Below the pieces are notes generated by a model that was not told the origin of the DNA, did not search any database, and saw only the letters and a program-made list of their open reading frames with translations. A DNA stretch of 45,484 nucleotides, taken from contig JANQRV010000179.1 in assembly GCA_028284395.1 (NCBI GenBank), positions 1 through 45,484 on the forward strand, in the 5' to 3' direction. Below, piece after piece: positions 17,472 through 25,872 of this stretch. A program made the position numbers and the translations under genes. The DNA comes from Saprospiraceae bacterium (GTDB taxonomy: Bacteria > Bacteroidota > Bacteroidia > Chitinophagales > Saprospiraceae). Position 1 is the first letter of the stretch. The number at the start of each line of letters is the position of its first letter.

Positions 17472-18925
17472 TGTTCTTTAATTTTGCGCAAATTTAGTCT
17501 TTTTAAGGAGGAAAGAACAAGGCAAAGACTAAGGTTCAGAATTAGGGCGAGCAGGCCGGCTTGAACGTTAAAGATCGTTTTAGCACCGATGGAAAAGGTG
17601 ATTGTTGAAAACAACAATCCTGCGATCAGCCCTATAAACATCGCTTTGGCCGTCACTTTAGGAAAATGAACTCCCAATAAAAACAAAGGAGCAACTTGAA
17701 TCAAAATCTGCATTTTTAGTTCAATAAGTCCCCAAAGCGTAATCCGGGGCTGAAGTGCAACTACAACTACGAGCAACATAACGATCCAGGAGACTATTTT
17801 TCCGGCTTTGGTCAGTTGTTCTTCGGGATGGTCCCGCATAGTGGTTTTACCCAGAATATCTTTGGCAATGATCGAAGAGATGGAAAGCAGGACGGAGTCT
17901 GCAGTAGACATGATGGCAGCCAACATGCCAACGATGACCAAAACCATCAGTACGAACGAGAGCATGGACTTTTCAGCCCAAATCTGCAGCATTTGCGGTA
18001 AAACGGCATCAGCGGCAATGCCATCGGTATCAGCAAAATGAGGAATGCTGACAATACCCAGCAGAAATAAGATCAAAATGGTAAACAATGGCATGAAAAC
18101 CATAATGCTCAATGATCTTTTCAAAACTTGCACACTCTTGGCGGCATAAATTCTTTGAATGGCTTGTGGGTAAACGGCAGCTCCAAGTCCTACCATCAAT
18201 ACCGTGCTGATCCAGTAAAGCTGAAAACTGGGCGGCGGAACGGCAATCTTATCGGGTGCGTGGTCCATTAACCAATTAGAGATTTCACCGATCGCCGCCG
18301 GTGTTGGAATCACGATCAAGAACAAACCTACTAAACCGATTAGTAACATCAATCCTTGAAATACGTCGGTCCAGGCCACGGCTCTGAGTCCCCCCAGTGT
18401 CTCGTAAACAATAACAATTGTTGCTAGGAATACTACTCCTACCCAATAGGGTATCTGACCACCGGTGATGCCATTTGCTATGTGCCCCATGGCCATCAAT
18501 TGAGAAAGGAGAAAATTGATGCAGGCAACCAACAAAGTGACGTTAGCCAACAAAGACAAGGCCGGCATTTTAAATCGAAAATCAAACCAATCGCCGGGGG
18601 TAATAAAAGCATGCAATCGGGAAATTTGATAGAGTGCCGGGGCAAAAGTGAGATAGAATACGATGATGGCCGTCATGTAACCCAGAATGAGAATCATGCT
18701 CATTCCTCTTCTCACTACTTCTCCCGAAACCCCCAGCAGGGTATTGCCGCTGTACTGGGTGGCATATAGTGTGAGAACGAGGATAAAAGACCCCAAACCA
18801 CTGCCGGCGAGATAAAAATCCTTTAGAGAATTAGAAGCTCTTTTCTTACTTGCATAAAGCCCAAGGAAAATTAGCAGTATCAGGTATAAACCAATACTTA
18901 GGAGAATGATATTTTCGTTTTGCAT
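17468..18925 (-). CDS. Sodium:solute symporter (SSS family)
   Basis: This 485-residue inner-membrane transporter has about 13 hydrophobic helices. SSS-family features include the NSLKDFYLAGSGLG loop after helix 1, LTLYATQYSGNTLLGVSGE, TLGGLRAVAWTDVFQGLMLL and AAIMSTADSVLLSISSIIAKD. The last motif is characteristic of the Na+ site region. The pattern is closest to the PanF/proline branch, but the solute cannot be assigned. It lies between a small membrane companion gene (30-bp gap) and the adenosyltransferase (4-bp overlap), so the three form one operon. Confidence 0.93.
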   Translation of the reverse strand: MQNENIILLSIGLYLILLIFLGLYASKKRASNSLKDFYLAGSGLGSFILVLTLYATQYSGNTLLGVSGEVVRRGMSMILILGYMTAIIVFYLTFAPALYQISRLHAFITPGDWFDFRFKMPALSLLANVTLLVACINFLLSQLMAMGHIANGITGGQIPYWVGVVFLATIVIVYETLGGLRAVAWTDVFQGLMLLIGLVGLFLIVIPTPAAIGEISNWLMDHAPDKIAVPPPSFQLYWISTVLMVGLGAAVYPQAIQRIYAAKSVQVLKRSLSIMVFMPLFTILILFLLGIVSIPHFADTDGIAADAVLPQMLQIWAEKSMLSFVLMVLVIVGMLAAIMSTADSVLLSISSIIAKDILGKTTMRDHPEEQLTKAGKIVSWIVMLLVVVVALQPRITLWGLIELKMQILIQVAPLFLLGVHFPKVTAKAMFIGLIAGLLFSTITFSIGAKTIFNVQAGLLALILNLSLCLVLSSLKRLNLRKIKEQ

Positions 18926-18955
18926 TTTAATATACCTTAACTGGGATACTTACAT

Positions 18956-19162
18956 TCACTCTTGCCAATACTTATTGATAATCCAAAACGAAAAGCAGGC
19001 GCAGAGTAGAATAGCACCGATCGACGAACATACCCACAGAGGTAGACCGAGCAGTAATTGCATGCCCGCATCTTCTGTCCAGTACCAGGGCACCGATAGT
19101 GAGAATATCAATAGGTAAACCAGCCAGATCCACCGTGGAAAAGTTCTTTTTACTGGTTCCAT
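18956..19162 (-). CDS. Small two-helix membrane protein, symporter companion
   Basis: These 68 residues contain two hydrophobic helices (about 11-27 and 38-60) separated by a short polar loop. The LLLGLPLWVCSSIGAILLC pattern resembles the short DUF997/DUF3311-type proteins often encoded directly before SSS-family transporters. Position (30 bp upstream of the symporter, same strand) supports this. It may be an accessory subunit. Another frame here (18972-19241) reads into the mobile element and lacks this pattern. Confidence 0.75.
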   Translation of the reverse strand: MEPVKRTFPRWIWLVYLLIFSLSVPWYWTEDAGMQLLLGLPLWVCSSIGAILLCACFSFWIINKYWQE

Positions 19163-19188
19163 GATAAAAATTTATACAAACTTCCTTA

Positions 19189-19193
19189 CAATA
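19189..19193. repeat. Target-site duplication, left copy
   Basis: CAATA directly abuts the left terminal inverted repeat and is repeated at 19380-19384, directly abutting the right one. Confidence 0.6.
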
Positions 19194-19379
19194 GTCTTGT
19201 TCAAAAATAACAATCTGCGATATGAAAATATCTTTTTGCACTGCTCTTTGTCACGTACTCGCCTTAATAGCTCCGGCTATTAGGATGCGGGCGTTCCTTC
19301 CTGCCCGACTGATCGGTCAGGCGGGGATCAGCACAAAAAACTAAATTTCATATCATCATTTCTTATTTCTGAACAAGAC
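19194..19379. mobile_element. MITE-like palindromic element, 186 bp
   Basis: Ends are 17-bp terminal inverted repeats: GTCTTGTTCAAAAATAA at 19194-19210 and TTATTTCTGAACAAGAC at 19363-19379 (16 of 17 complementary). Similarity continues inward: GATATGAAAAT near 19219 faces ATTTCATATC near 19345. The core has two strong hairpins. TAATAGC/GCTATTA (19265-19282, loop TCCG) is one. The other is a GC-rich stem at 19300-19325 with a six-base loop. A 5-bp direct repeat, CAATA, flanks both ends exactly, as expected for transposition. There is no ORF, so it would need a transposase in trans. It sits between the divergent symporter operon and HTCS genes and may affect their promoters. Confidence 0.75.
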
Positions 19380-19384
19380 CAATA
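19380..19384. repeat. Target-site duplication, right copy
   Basis: CAATA, partner of 19189-19193. Confidence 0.6.
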
Positions 19385-19405
19385 TAAATGTTTATTTTAG
19401 ACTTC

Positions 19406-19413
19406 TACCTTTG
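19406..19413 (+). promoter_or_regulatory. Candidate -7 element of the HTCS gene
   Basis: TACCTTTG matches TAnnTTTG perfectly. It lies only 8 bases before the ATG at 19421, so the transcript would be leaderless or nearly so. No clear TTTG -33 box is visible at the right distance. Confidence 0.4.
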
Positions 19414-19420
19414 ATTTCCT

Positions 19421-22400
19421 ATGAAGCACTTGTTATTCATAACATTACTTCTTTCAAGTCTTTGCTCCTTTGGCCAGCAGGAAATGGGGCTTCCCCCAAT
19501 TCGGAATTATCTGCCGCAGGAATATGGTTCCCATCGCCAAAATTGGGCCATTACGCAGGCACCTGACGGGACCATGTATTTTGGAAACGGGAAAGGAGTC
19601 CTAATTTATGACGGAGAGTACTGGCGACTACTGATCTTACCCAATCGCGGACACGTTCGCTCGCTCGATACGGGACCGGATAGCCTCATTTATATCGGTG
19701 GGAATAATGAATTTGGCGTGGTTCGTCGCAATGCTATTGGCGTACCCGAATACGAGTCTTGGCTATCCAAGATTGAACCTGGTGATCGCGGATTTGGGAG
19801 AGTTCGTGCGACAATTGCTAGAGAAGGTGAAGTCTACTTTCAAGCCTACCACAGACTTTTTAGATGGCGCGGAGAACAACTTAAAGTCTGGCGATTTAAG
19901 CCGGTTGTACATCGCGTCTTCGAAGTTGGAGATCAAATTTTTGCTTGCAATCTGGACCTTGGTCTGATGCAACTCAATGAGCAAGATGAATTTGAATTAG
20001 CGCCAGGAGGCCATCAACTGAAGGGAGAACGAATTTATGCAATGCTCCCATTTAAGGGAAAGATATTGCTTTCCACCAGGTCGCGAAAATTACTACTGTA
20101 CGATCGTGGCCATATAGAACCTTTTAGGACGGAGGCCGATGCTTTGATCGAAAGAGATTACTTGGATGCCGCAACCTTTTTGCCGAACAACCAATTGGCA
20201 TTTGCCGGTACTCGGTCGGGGGGTATTTTGATCATCGACGGGAATGGAAAATTGATAACGACCTTCGATGCGCAAAGTGGATTGAGCACGAGCAGTGTGC
20301 TCCATGTGTTTGCAGACCGGGATGGAGCACTTTGGGCGGGTTTACAAGAAGGCTTGGCAAGGATTGAAATTCATTCACCATTTGCCATTTACGATGAAGG
20401 ACACGGTCTAGCTGGTTCGGTTCAAAGTATTACGCGCCACAATGGCGAACTATACGCCGGCACGAGTAGTGGCGTTGCCAAACTAATGAATGGACCCGGA
20501 CCACTCCGATTTGAAAACCAATCTTCTGTGACGAGTTATGTATGGGATTTGCAAAGTTGGAAAGACCGGTTGCTGGTTGGGAAAACACATGGTCTTTACG
20601 AATATCACAATCAAAAGAAAGCGAAGATATTCGACTATGATAACATCGTTTCGGGCCTTACCATTTCCAAATATGATTCTTCCAGCCTGTTTTTTGTGAT
20701 GGACGATGGCATGGCCCAGATTCGCCATCAGGGTGGACGATGGGAAGAACAAGGCCGCTTCAATGGCATTCCCGGAGCAATCAAAGATCTGGTTGAGACT
20801 GCACCAGGAGTTTTTTGGCTAAAATCCCGTTCCAGCGGGTTGTTCCGGATCACCTTTCCCGTTAGTGAACCTTTTCAATTGGATTTTTCACAAGGATCCA
20901 TAAATCACTTCGGACCAGAGCAAGGGTTGCCGGTAGGCGAACCCAATATTTACCAGATTGGAGGAGCTCTCTACGTTCGATCGGAAGATGATGAATTGTA
21001 TCAATTCGACCTGCAAGACAGTGTGTTTAAGCAGGCAACTGATTTCAAAACCCTTTTTTCAATTGAGGCCGGACAGGTACTACCCAAGAATCATGAGACG
21101 AAAAATGCACCGCTGTGGTTGGATTGGTATATAGGGGATGAAAAAATGTTGCTGAAAGCAGAAAAAGACTTGACCGGTCGGTTTCAAGTAAAAAAATATC
21201 CACTCAGTCGAAAGATAGATTTGTATAAAGACATTTACAGCAATGAGGTATTTTATGGAGATAATGAGTCGGTTTGGTACAGTGGAATGGATGGAATTAT
21301 TCAGTATCGATTGAACCGTGAAAAAAATCAAAAATCTCCATTTTCAGCTTACATTGCCAATATTTATTCTTCAGACTCCCTCATTCGGCATCACCAATTA
21401 AAGTCTGTCGAAAAACTGATGATTCCTTTCCGTAGCAATGACCTCGTATTTGAATTCTCTTCGCCGCTCTATCAGGAAGAAGACTTAAGACTGTATCAAT
21501 ATCGTTTGGTCGGGTTTGATGATGACTGGTCGAACTGGTCGGAGGGAGTGCGTAAAGAGTATACCAATCTGCGCGAGGGGAATTACGTGTTTGAGTTAAA
21601 AGCCAAAGATGGATTTGGAGCGGTTAGCAACCCCGCTTCTTTTGCTTTTGTCATACAACCTCCTTGGTACCGGACCTTATGGGCCTACTTTTTATATGTT
21701 CTTGGTGGTGTGACCCTGGTCCTCGGCTTGATCTTTTGGCGTTCCCGTGCCCTTAGAATTGAAAATGCGCGATTGGAAAAATTGGTTGCAAAAAGAACGA
21801 AGCTGATTCGGGAGCAAGCCGATGAATTGAAGGAATTGAATCAGGTGAAAAGTCGATTTTTTGCCAATATTTCTCACGAACTCAGAACACCACTTACCTT
21901 AATTCTTGGGCCCATTGAAGATCTTCTGAATAATCAACAGAGTGGAGTAATAGGAAAGCGACTGCAAATGATACACAACAATGCAAAGCGCTTGCTGAAG
22001 CTCATCAATCAACTGTTGGACCTTTCCAAAATTGAGGATGGCAAGCTCGAATTGAAAGCAGCTCAGTACGATTTGATACCATTTTGTCGAGGTTTGGTCA
22101 TGTCTTTTGAATCCTTTGCAGAACAAAGAGGTATAGACCTGAAATTCCAGGCTCCTTCCGAGGAAGTTTTTCTGTATTTCGATCGTGACAAGTTGGAACG
22201 CATCCTGATTAATCTTTTGTCAAACGCCCTGAAATTCACCCCGGAAGGAGGATTGGTGGTAACAAAGATTTCGAAAAAGGAAGAACGGGCTGTAATTGAA
22301 GTGAAAGATACCGGAATCGGGATTCATCCTGATCAACTTCCCCACATCTTCGACCGATTTTATCAGGCTGACAATTCCGATACCCGGGCATTCGAAGGTA

Positions 22401-23395
22401 CCGGTATTGGTTTGGCACTGACGAAAGACCTGGTTGAGCTCCATTCCGGTACGATCCAAGTTGACAGTCGAAAGGGCAAAGGAAGTACCTTTACCGTCCA
22501 CTTTCCATTTGGTAAGGAACATCTCAAAGACGAACAAATCGTGGTGGCGCAACAAAACTTAACGGCGCAACCGGATTTGTCGCTGGAGCCCGAGTTGAAA
22601 ATCTCGCCAACCTCGGTCGATACCGAAGATGTTCAGGGAAAATTGGTTCTCGTTGTTGACGACAACCGGGAAATGAGAGAATATATTGGAATGCACCTCT
22701 CTTCAGAATTCAAGATATTGGAAGCAAAAGATGGTGAGGACGGTTGGCAACTCGCCCTCGAAAAACTACCCGATCTAATCATATCAGACGTCATGATGCC
22801 CAGAGTGAGTGGCTATGATCTTTGTAAAAAATTGAAGGCGGACCTCCGCACCACACACATTCCGGTTATCCTCCTCACGGCAAAAGCAGGGATTGATGAA
22901 AAGTTGAAAGGCCTTAGCCTGCATGCGGATGATTATCTCGTCAAACCTTTCAATGCTAATGAACTGGGTTTGAGAGTTTCTAATCTAATTGCTTCCCGAC
23001 TTCAATTACAAAAGCGATTTGCCGACAAAGTGGTTTTTCAACCGAAGGAGGTAGCAGTAACACCTCAGGAAGAGGTCTTCTTGAACAACATTATAGAAAC
23101 CATTGAGAAATATATTGATGACAGCCAGTTTGGCGTCGATCAATTTGGCCGGGAGCTGGGCCTCAGTCGCTCTCAACTCAACCGGAAAATGCAGGCACTT
23201 GTCAATCGATCTCCCAATCAATTCATTCGTTCTTATCGCCTTGAAAAAGCGAAACAACTCATCGAAAAAAATGCCGGAACAATTGCGGAAATCTCCTATG
23301 ACGTAGGTTTTTCCAGTCCATCCTATTTCTCTAAATGTTTTCAAGAAGAATTTGGGTTTACTCCCAAGGAATTCAAAGGAGGAAGCAAGAGCTAA
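19421..23395 (+). CDS. Hybrid two-component system sensor/regulator (HTCS)
   Basis: One 1324-residue protein carries a whole signalling pathway. It has a signal peptide (1-18). A periplasmic two-bladed-repeat propeller sensor follows (about 30-680; RNYLPQEYGSHRQNWAITQA is a typical start), then a Y_Y_Y domain (about 690-752; YRLVGFDDDWSNWSEG). One transmembrane helix lies at about 757-776. HisKA has the phospho-acceptor His near 819 (FFANISHELRTPLTLILGP), and the HATPase has DTGIGIHPDQLPHIFDRFYQ and GTGIGLALTK. The receiver domain has DD near 1079-1080 and phospho-Asp near 1123 (DVMMP), and a C-terminal AraC HTH covers about 1220-1324. HTCS proteins usually control polysaccharide loci, but no SusC/SusD or glycanase gene is adjacent, so the target is unknown. 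Confidence 0.96.
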   Translation: MKHLLFITLLLSSLCSFGQQEMGLPPIRNYLPQEYGSHRQNWAITQAPDGTMYFGNGKGVLIYDGEYWRLLILPNRGHVRSLDTGPDSLIYIGGNNEFGVVRRNAIGVPEYESWLSKIEPGDRGFGRVRATIAREGEVYFQAYHRLFRWRGEQLKVWRFKPVVHRVFEVGDQIFACNLDLGLMQLNEQDEFELAPGGHQLKGERIYAMLPFKGKILLSTRSRKLLLYDRGHIEPFRTEADALIERDYLDAATFLPNNQLAFAGTRSGGILIIDGNGKLITTFDAQSGLSTSSVLHVFADRDGALWAGLQEGLARIEIHSPFAIYDEGHGLAGSVQSITRHNGELYAGTSSGVAKLMNGPGPLRFENQSSVTSYVWDLQSWKDRLLVGKTHGLYEYHNQKKAKIFDYDNIVSGLTISKYDSSSLFFVMDDGMAQIRHQGGRWEEQGRFNGIPGAIKDLVETAPGVFWLKSRSSGLFRITFPVSEPFQLDFSQGSINHFGPEQGLPVGEPNIYQIGGALYVRSEDDELYQFDLQDSVFKQATDFKTLFSIEAGQVLPKNHETKNAPLWLDWYIGDEKMLLKAEKDLTGRFQVKKYPLSRKIDLYKDIYSNEVFYGDNESVWYSGMDGIIQYRLNREKNQKSPFSAYIANIYSSDSLIRHHQLKSVEKLMIPFRSNDLVFEFSSPLYQEEDLRLYQYRLVGFDDDWSNWSEGVRKEYTNLREGNYVFELKAKDGFGAVSNPASFAFVIQPPWYRTLWAYFLYVLGGVTLVLGLIFWRSRALRIENARLEKLVAKRTKLIREQADELKELNQVKSRFFANISHELRTPLTLILGPIEDLLNNQQSGVIGKRLQMIHNNAKRLLKLINQLLDLSKIEDGKLELKAAQYDLIPFCRGLVMSFESFAEQRGIDLKFQAPSEEVFLYFDRDKLERILINLLSNALKFTPEGGLVVTKISKKEERAVIEVKDTGIGIHPDQLPHIFDRFYQADNSDTRAFEGTGIGLALTKDLVELHSGTIQVDSRKGKGSTFTVHFPFGKEHLKDEQIVVAQQNLTAQPDLSLEPELKISPTSVDTEDVQGKLVLVVDDNREMREYIGMHLSSEFKILEAKDGEDGWQLALEKLPDLIISDVMMPRVSGYDLCKKLKADLRTTHIPVILLTAKAGIDEKLKGLSLHADDYLVKPFNANELGLRVSNLIASRLQLQKRFADKVVFQPKEVAVTPQEEVFLNNIIETIEKYIDDSQFGVDQFGRELGLSRSQLNRKMQALVNRSPNQFIRSYRLEKAKQLIEKNAGTIAEISYDVGFSSPSYFSKCFQEEFGFTPKEFKGGSKS

Positions 23396-23484
23396 TAGCG
23401 TAACCGCCTCCAATGGCTACCCCTTACCCGTTTTTATATGTTGTAATAAGTCCTTAATTTTATGGTCTAACTAAACCTCACAGC

Positions 23485-24003
23485 ATGAGAAAGCATTTCC
23501 TCTTAATACTGGCGGTAGCTGCGGTTGCCGTTTCCTGTAAATCTACTTCCGGCCTTTCCGATGAAAGTGCGGCAATGAGACGAGATCTCGCCCAAGCCAG
23601 AGGACAGGTAGACAACCTCAATCAACAATTAGCGGAAAAGGACCAGCGGATCAATCAACTCCTCAACGAGAAAAACCAAGTCGGAAGGGATCTCACAGCT
23701 GCACAATCAAAATTGCAAGAGGTGACCGAACAGCTTCAAGAGACATCAGACGATTATGGTGTCTGGTTCCGTGTCCAGATTGGAGCTTATGAAGGTCGCC
23801 GGATTGATAAATCTTTGGAAACGACCGACCAAATGAGTTTGGAGGAACGAGATGAATTACAAAAAATAGCACTGGGTCGTTTCAGGAATTATGATGATGC
23901 CAAGCGCCTTCAAGAGCATTTAAAGAGCGTGGGGTTGAGTGACGCCTGGATCGTTTCTTATAGAGATGGTGAACGCGTTCCCATTGAGGAGGTACGCAAT
24001 TAA
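23485..24003 (+). CDS. Lipoprotein with coiled coil and SPOR-like domain
   Basis: The 172-residue protein has a lipoprotein signal (lipobox AVSCKS, Cys near 18). A coiled coil of about 65 residues follows (Gln/Leu/Asn-rich, around 30-92). The C-terminal domain (about 95-165) starts with WFRVQIGAYEG and contains ALGRFRNYDDAKRLQEHLKS and SDAWIVSYRDGERV, the pattern of SPOR domains that bind glycan strands lacking side chains. It is probably anchored to a membrane facing peptidoglycan, with a role in envelope organisation. It stands 89 bp after the HTCS gene. Confidence 0.82.
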   Translation: MRKHFLLILAVAAVAVSCKSTSGLSDESAAMRRDLAQARGQVDNLNQQLAEKDQRINQLLNEKNQVGRDLTAAQSKLQEVTEQLQETSDDYGVWFRVQIGAYEGRRIDKSLETTDQMSLEERDELQKIALGRFRNYDDAKRLQEHLKSVGLSDAWIVSYRDGERVPIEEVRN

Positions 24004-24136
24004 GCTGTTATTTCATTTCTGATAGTTTTTGCTTCAAATCTTACATTTTGGAGCAGAGCACTTTACTTTTATCTTAAAAGTCACGGCTTTTGGGTCATTC
24101 CTGATAATATCTGAGGAAGGCAGGTGCTTTCTTTGT

Positions 24137-24176
24137 ATCGGTAATCACAAAAATGAATTGTATTAAAATTACCGAT
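24137..24176 (+). promoter_or_regulatory. Hairpin directly before the TonB-C-like gene start
   Basis: A perfect 9-bp inverted repeat, ATCGGTAAT (24137-24145) and ATTACCGAT (24168-24176), with a 22-base A/T-rich loop, ends one base before the ATG at 24178. If transcribed it would occupy the ribosome-docking region and could limit translation. Confidence 0.45.
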
Positions 24177-24177
24177 C

Positions 24178-24567
24178 ATGGAACCCAAAATCATACGAGG
24201 CCTGAAGATCTATTTCATACTTTTGTTCTTGCCCTTCACTATGCTCTTTCCAAGCAATATCACGGGGAGCAATTTGGTCTCTTTTACGGCCCCCCAAGCA
24301 TTAAATGAAAGAGAAATCAGGAATGGTATTGAATACCCGGTTTCTTGTAGAAGAGCAGGTTTGGAAGGTAGTGTTTTGACCAAAATCCTGGTCGATCAAA
24401 ACGGGCGGGTGAAAAAAATTGTTGTATTGTGTTCTCCGCACATACAGATGACCCTGGAGTGTTTGAGCAAATTAGAGGCACTGGTTTTTGTTCCAGCGCA
24501 AAAGGAGGGCATTGCCATTATGGCATGGACCGAATTTGAAGTTTGTTTCCAATTGGATCGGGTTTGA
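24178..24567 (+). CDS. TonB C-terminal-domain-like exported protein
   Basis: The 129-residue protein has an N-terminal hydrophobic segment (about 11-27), probably a signal or anchor. The rest resembles a TonB carboxy-terminal domain: EIRNGIEYPVSCRRAGLEGS, VLTKILVDQNGRVKKIVVL, and a final ALVFVPAQKEGIAIMAWTEF strand. It lacks the long Pro-rich spacer of energy-transducing TonB. Such short forms in Bacteroidota are of unknown role. A 9-bp hairpin lies immediately before the ATG. Confidence 0.75.
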   Translation: MEPKIIRGLKIYFILLFLPFTMLFPSNITGSNLVSFTAPQALNEREIRNGIEYPVSCRRAGLEGSVLTKILVDQNGRVKKIVVLCSPHIQMTLECLSKLEALVFVPAQKEGIAIMAWTEFEVCFQLDRV

Positions 24568-24578
24568 GCACGATAATA

Positions 24579-24610
24579 TTGAATGAATTGGCCAGGATTC
24601 GCTAACTTTA
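24579..24610 (+). promoter_or_regulatory. Candidate promoter of the redox lipoprotein gene
   Basis: TTG (24579-24581), a 21-bp spacer and TAACTTTA (24603-24610), one mismatch from TAnnTTTG. The ATG at 24637 follows 26 bases later. Confidence 0.4.
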
Positions 24611-24636
24611 AGTGCACAAATTAAAAGTTCCAAAAA

Positions 24637-25851
24637 ATGAAAAACCACCCGAATGTCCATTTCCTGATGTACTGCCTGATTCTATTGGTACTAGGGGCCT
24701 GTCAGTCTTCAGATCAGACTGCTGAAGAGAAAGCAACAAACGCTGTGGAAGAAGCTTCTGCTGTTTTTGTTGCCAATCCACAACCAGTACCCGAGCAGAC
24801 TGTAGAACCTTTGGCCATTGGTGCGGATGCTCCGGATTTCAGACTTCCCGGTTCAGATGGCAAATACTATTCTCTGGATGATTTTAAAGATGCCCAGGCC
24901 TTGGTGGTCATCTTTACTTGCAATCATTGTCCGACTGCTCAGGCATATGAGGATCGTATCATTCAACTGGCAGCTGATTATAAGCCAAAAGGAGTTGCCC
25001 TCGTTGCCATTTCACCTAATAGTCCACTGGGCTTATTGTATGAAGAATTGGGCTACACGGATCTGAATGATGACTACGCTGACATGGATACTAGGGCCAA
25101 ACATAAGGGTTTCAATTTTCCCTACCTGTATGACGGAGACGATCAGGCCGTTTCCCTACAATATGGTCCGGCGGCTACACCACACGCTTACGTTTTTGAT
25201 ACCGACCGTAAGCTGCAATACATTGGCCGGCTCGATAAAGTGGAAAAACCTGGAACCGCCAATGCAGAGGATCTGCGGGCGGCCATCGATGCCGTTCTTG
25301 CGGGGAAACCGGTTGCGGAACCCGTCACAAAAACTTTCGGATGTAGTACGAAATGGGGGTGGAAATTAGCCTACAAAGACAAGATCAATAAGGAGTGGAA
25401 AGAAAAAGAGGTTACTTTGGAAAAGATAGATGAAGCGGGTATCCAAGGACTTCTGAAAAATGAAGATTCTCAAAAATTGAGATTGGTCAATGTTTGGGCA
25501 ACCTGGTGCGGACCTTGCATCATCGAATATCCCGAGTTCATTGTGTTGCAACGCATGTATGGACAGCGAGATTTCGAATTTGTTTCCCTTTCTGCCGATA
25601 AACCGGAACACATGGACAAGGCTTTAAAATTCTTAAAGGAGAAAGAGTCGGCGGTGAAAAATTACTTGTTTTCCAAGGAAGATAAATATGCCTTGATCGA
25701 AGCCATGGGGGGGAATTGGAATGGAGCCTTGCCCTATACGGTACTGGTCGAACCAGGTGGAAAGATTGTCTGGGAGCATCAAGGCGAGGTCGACTTTCTA
25801 GCACTGAAACGGGCCATCGTAGAGCACGATATGATTGGGCGCTATTTCTAG
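24637..25851 (+). CDS. Lipoprotein fusing a peroxiredoxin-like and a TlpA/thioredoxin-like domain
   Basis: The 404-residue protein has a lipoprotein signal (lipobox VLGACQS). Domain 1 (about 60-205) is AhpC/TSA-like: IGADAPDFRLPGSDGKYYSL, then VVIFTCNHCPTAQAYEDR, which holds a CxxC in place of the classical TxxC peroxiredoxin site, and ATPHAYVFDTDRKLQYIGRL. Domain 2 (about 255-400) is TlpA-like with LVNVWATWCGPCIIEYPEF. Both have redox-active CxxC pairs. The polypeptide could shuttle electrons between its own domains in the periplasm, for example to repair or form disulfides. It is likely anchored in the envelope. Substrate unknown. Confidence 0.9.
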   Translation: MKNHPNVHFLMYCLILLVLGACQSSDQTAEEKATNAVEEASAVFVANPQPVPEQTVEPLAIGADAPDFRLPGSDGKYYSLDDFKDAQALVVIFTCNHCPTAQAYEDRIIQLAADYKPKGVALVAISPNSPLGLLYEELGYTDLNDDYADMDTRAKHKGFNFPYLYDGDDQAVSLQYGPAATPHAYVFDTDRKLQYIGRLDKVEKPGTANAEDLRAAIDAVLAGKPVAEPVTKTFGCSTKWGWKLAYKDKINKEWKEKEVTLEKIDEAGIQGLLKNEDSQKLRLVNVWATWCGPCIIEYPEFIVLQRMYGQRDFEFVSLSADKPEHMDKALKFLKEKESAVKNYLFSKEDKYALIEAMGGNWNGALPYTVLVEPGGKIVWEHQGEVDFLALKRAIVEHDMIGRYF

Positions 25852-25872
25852 TTTGTTTTTTAATACATCCAC

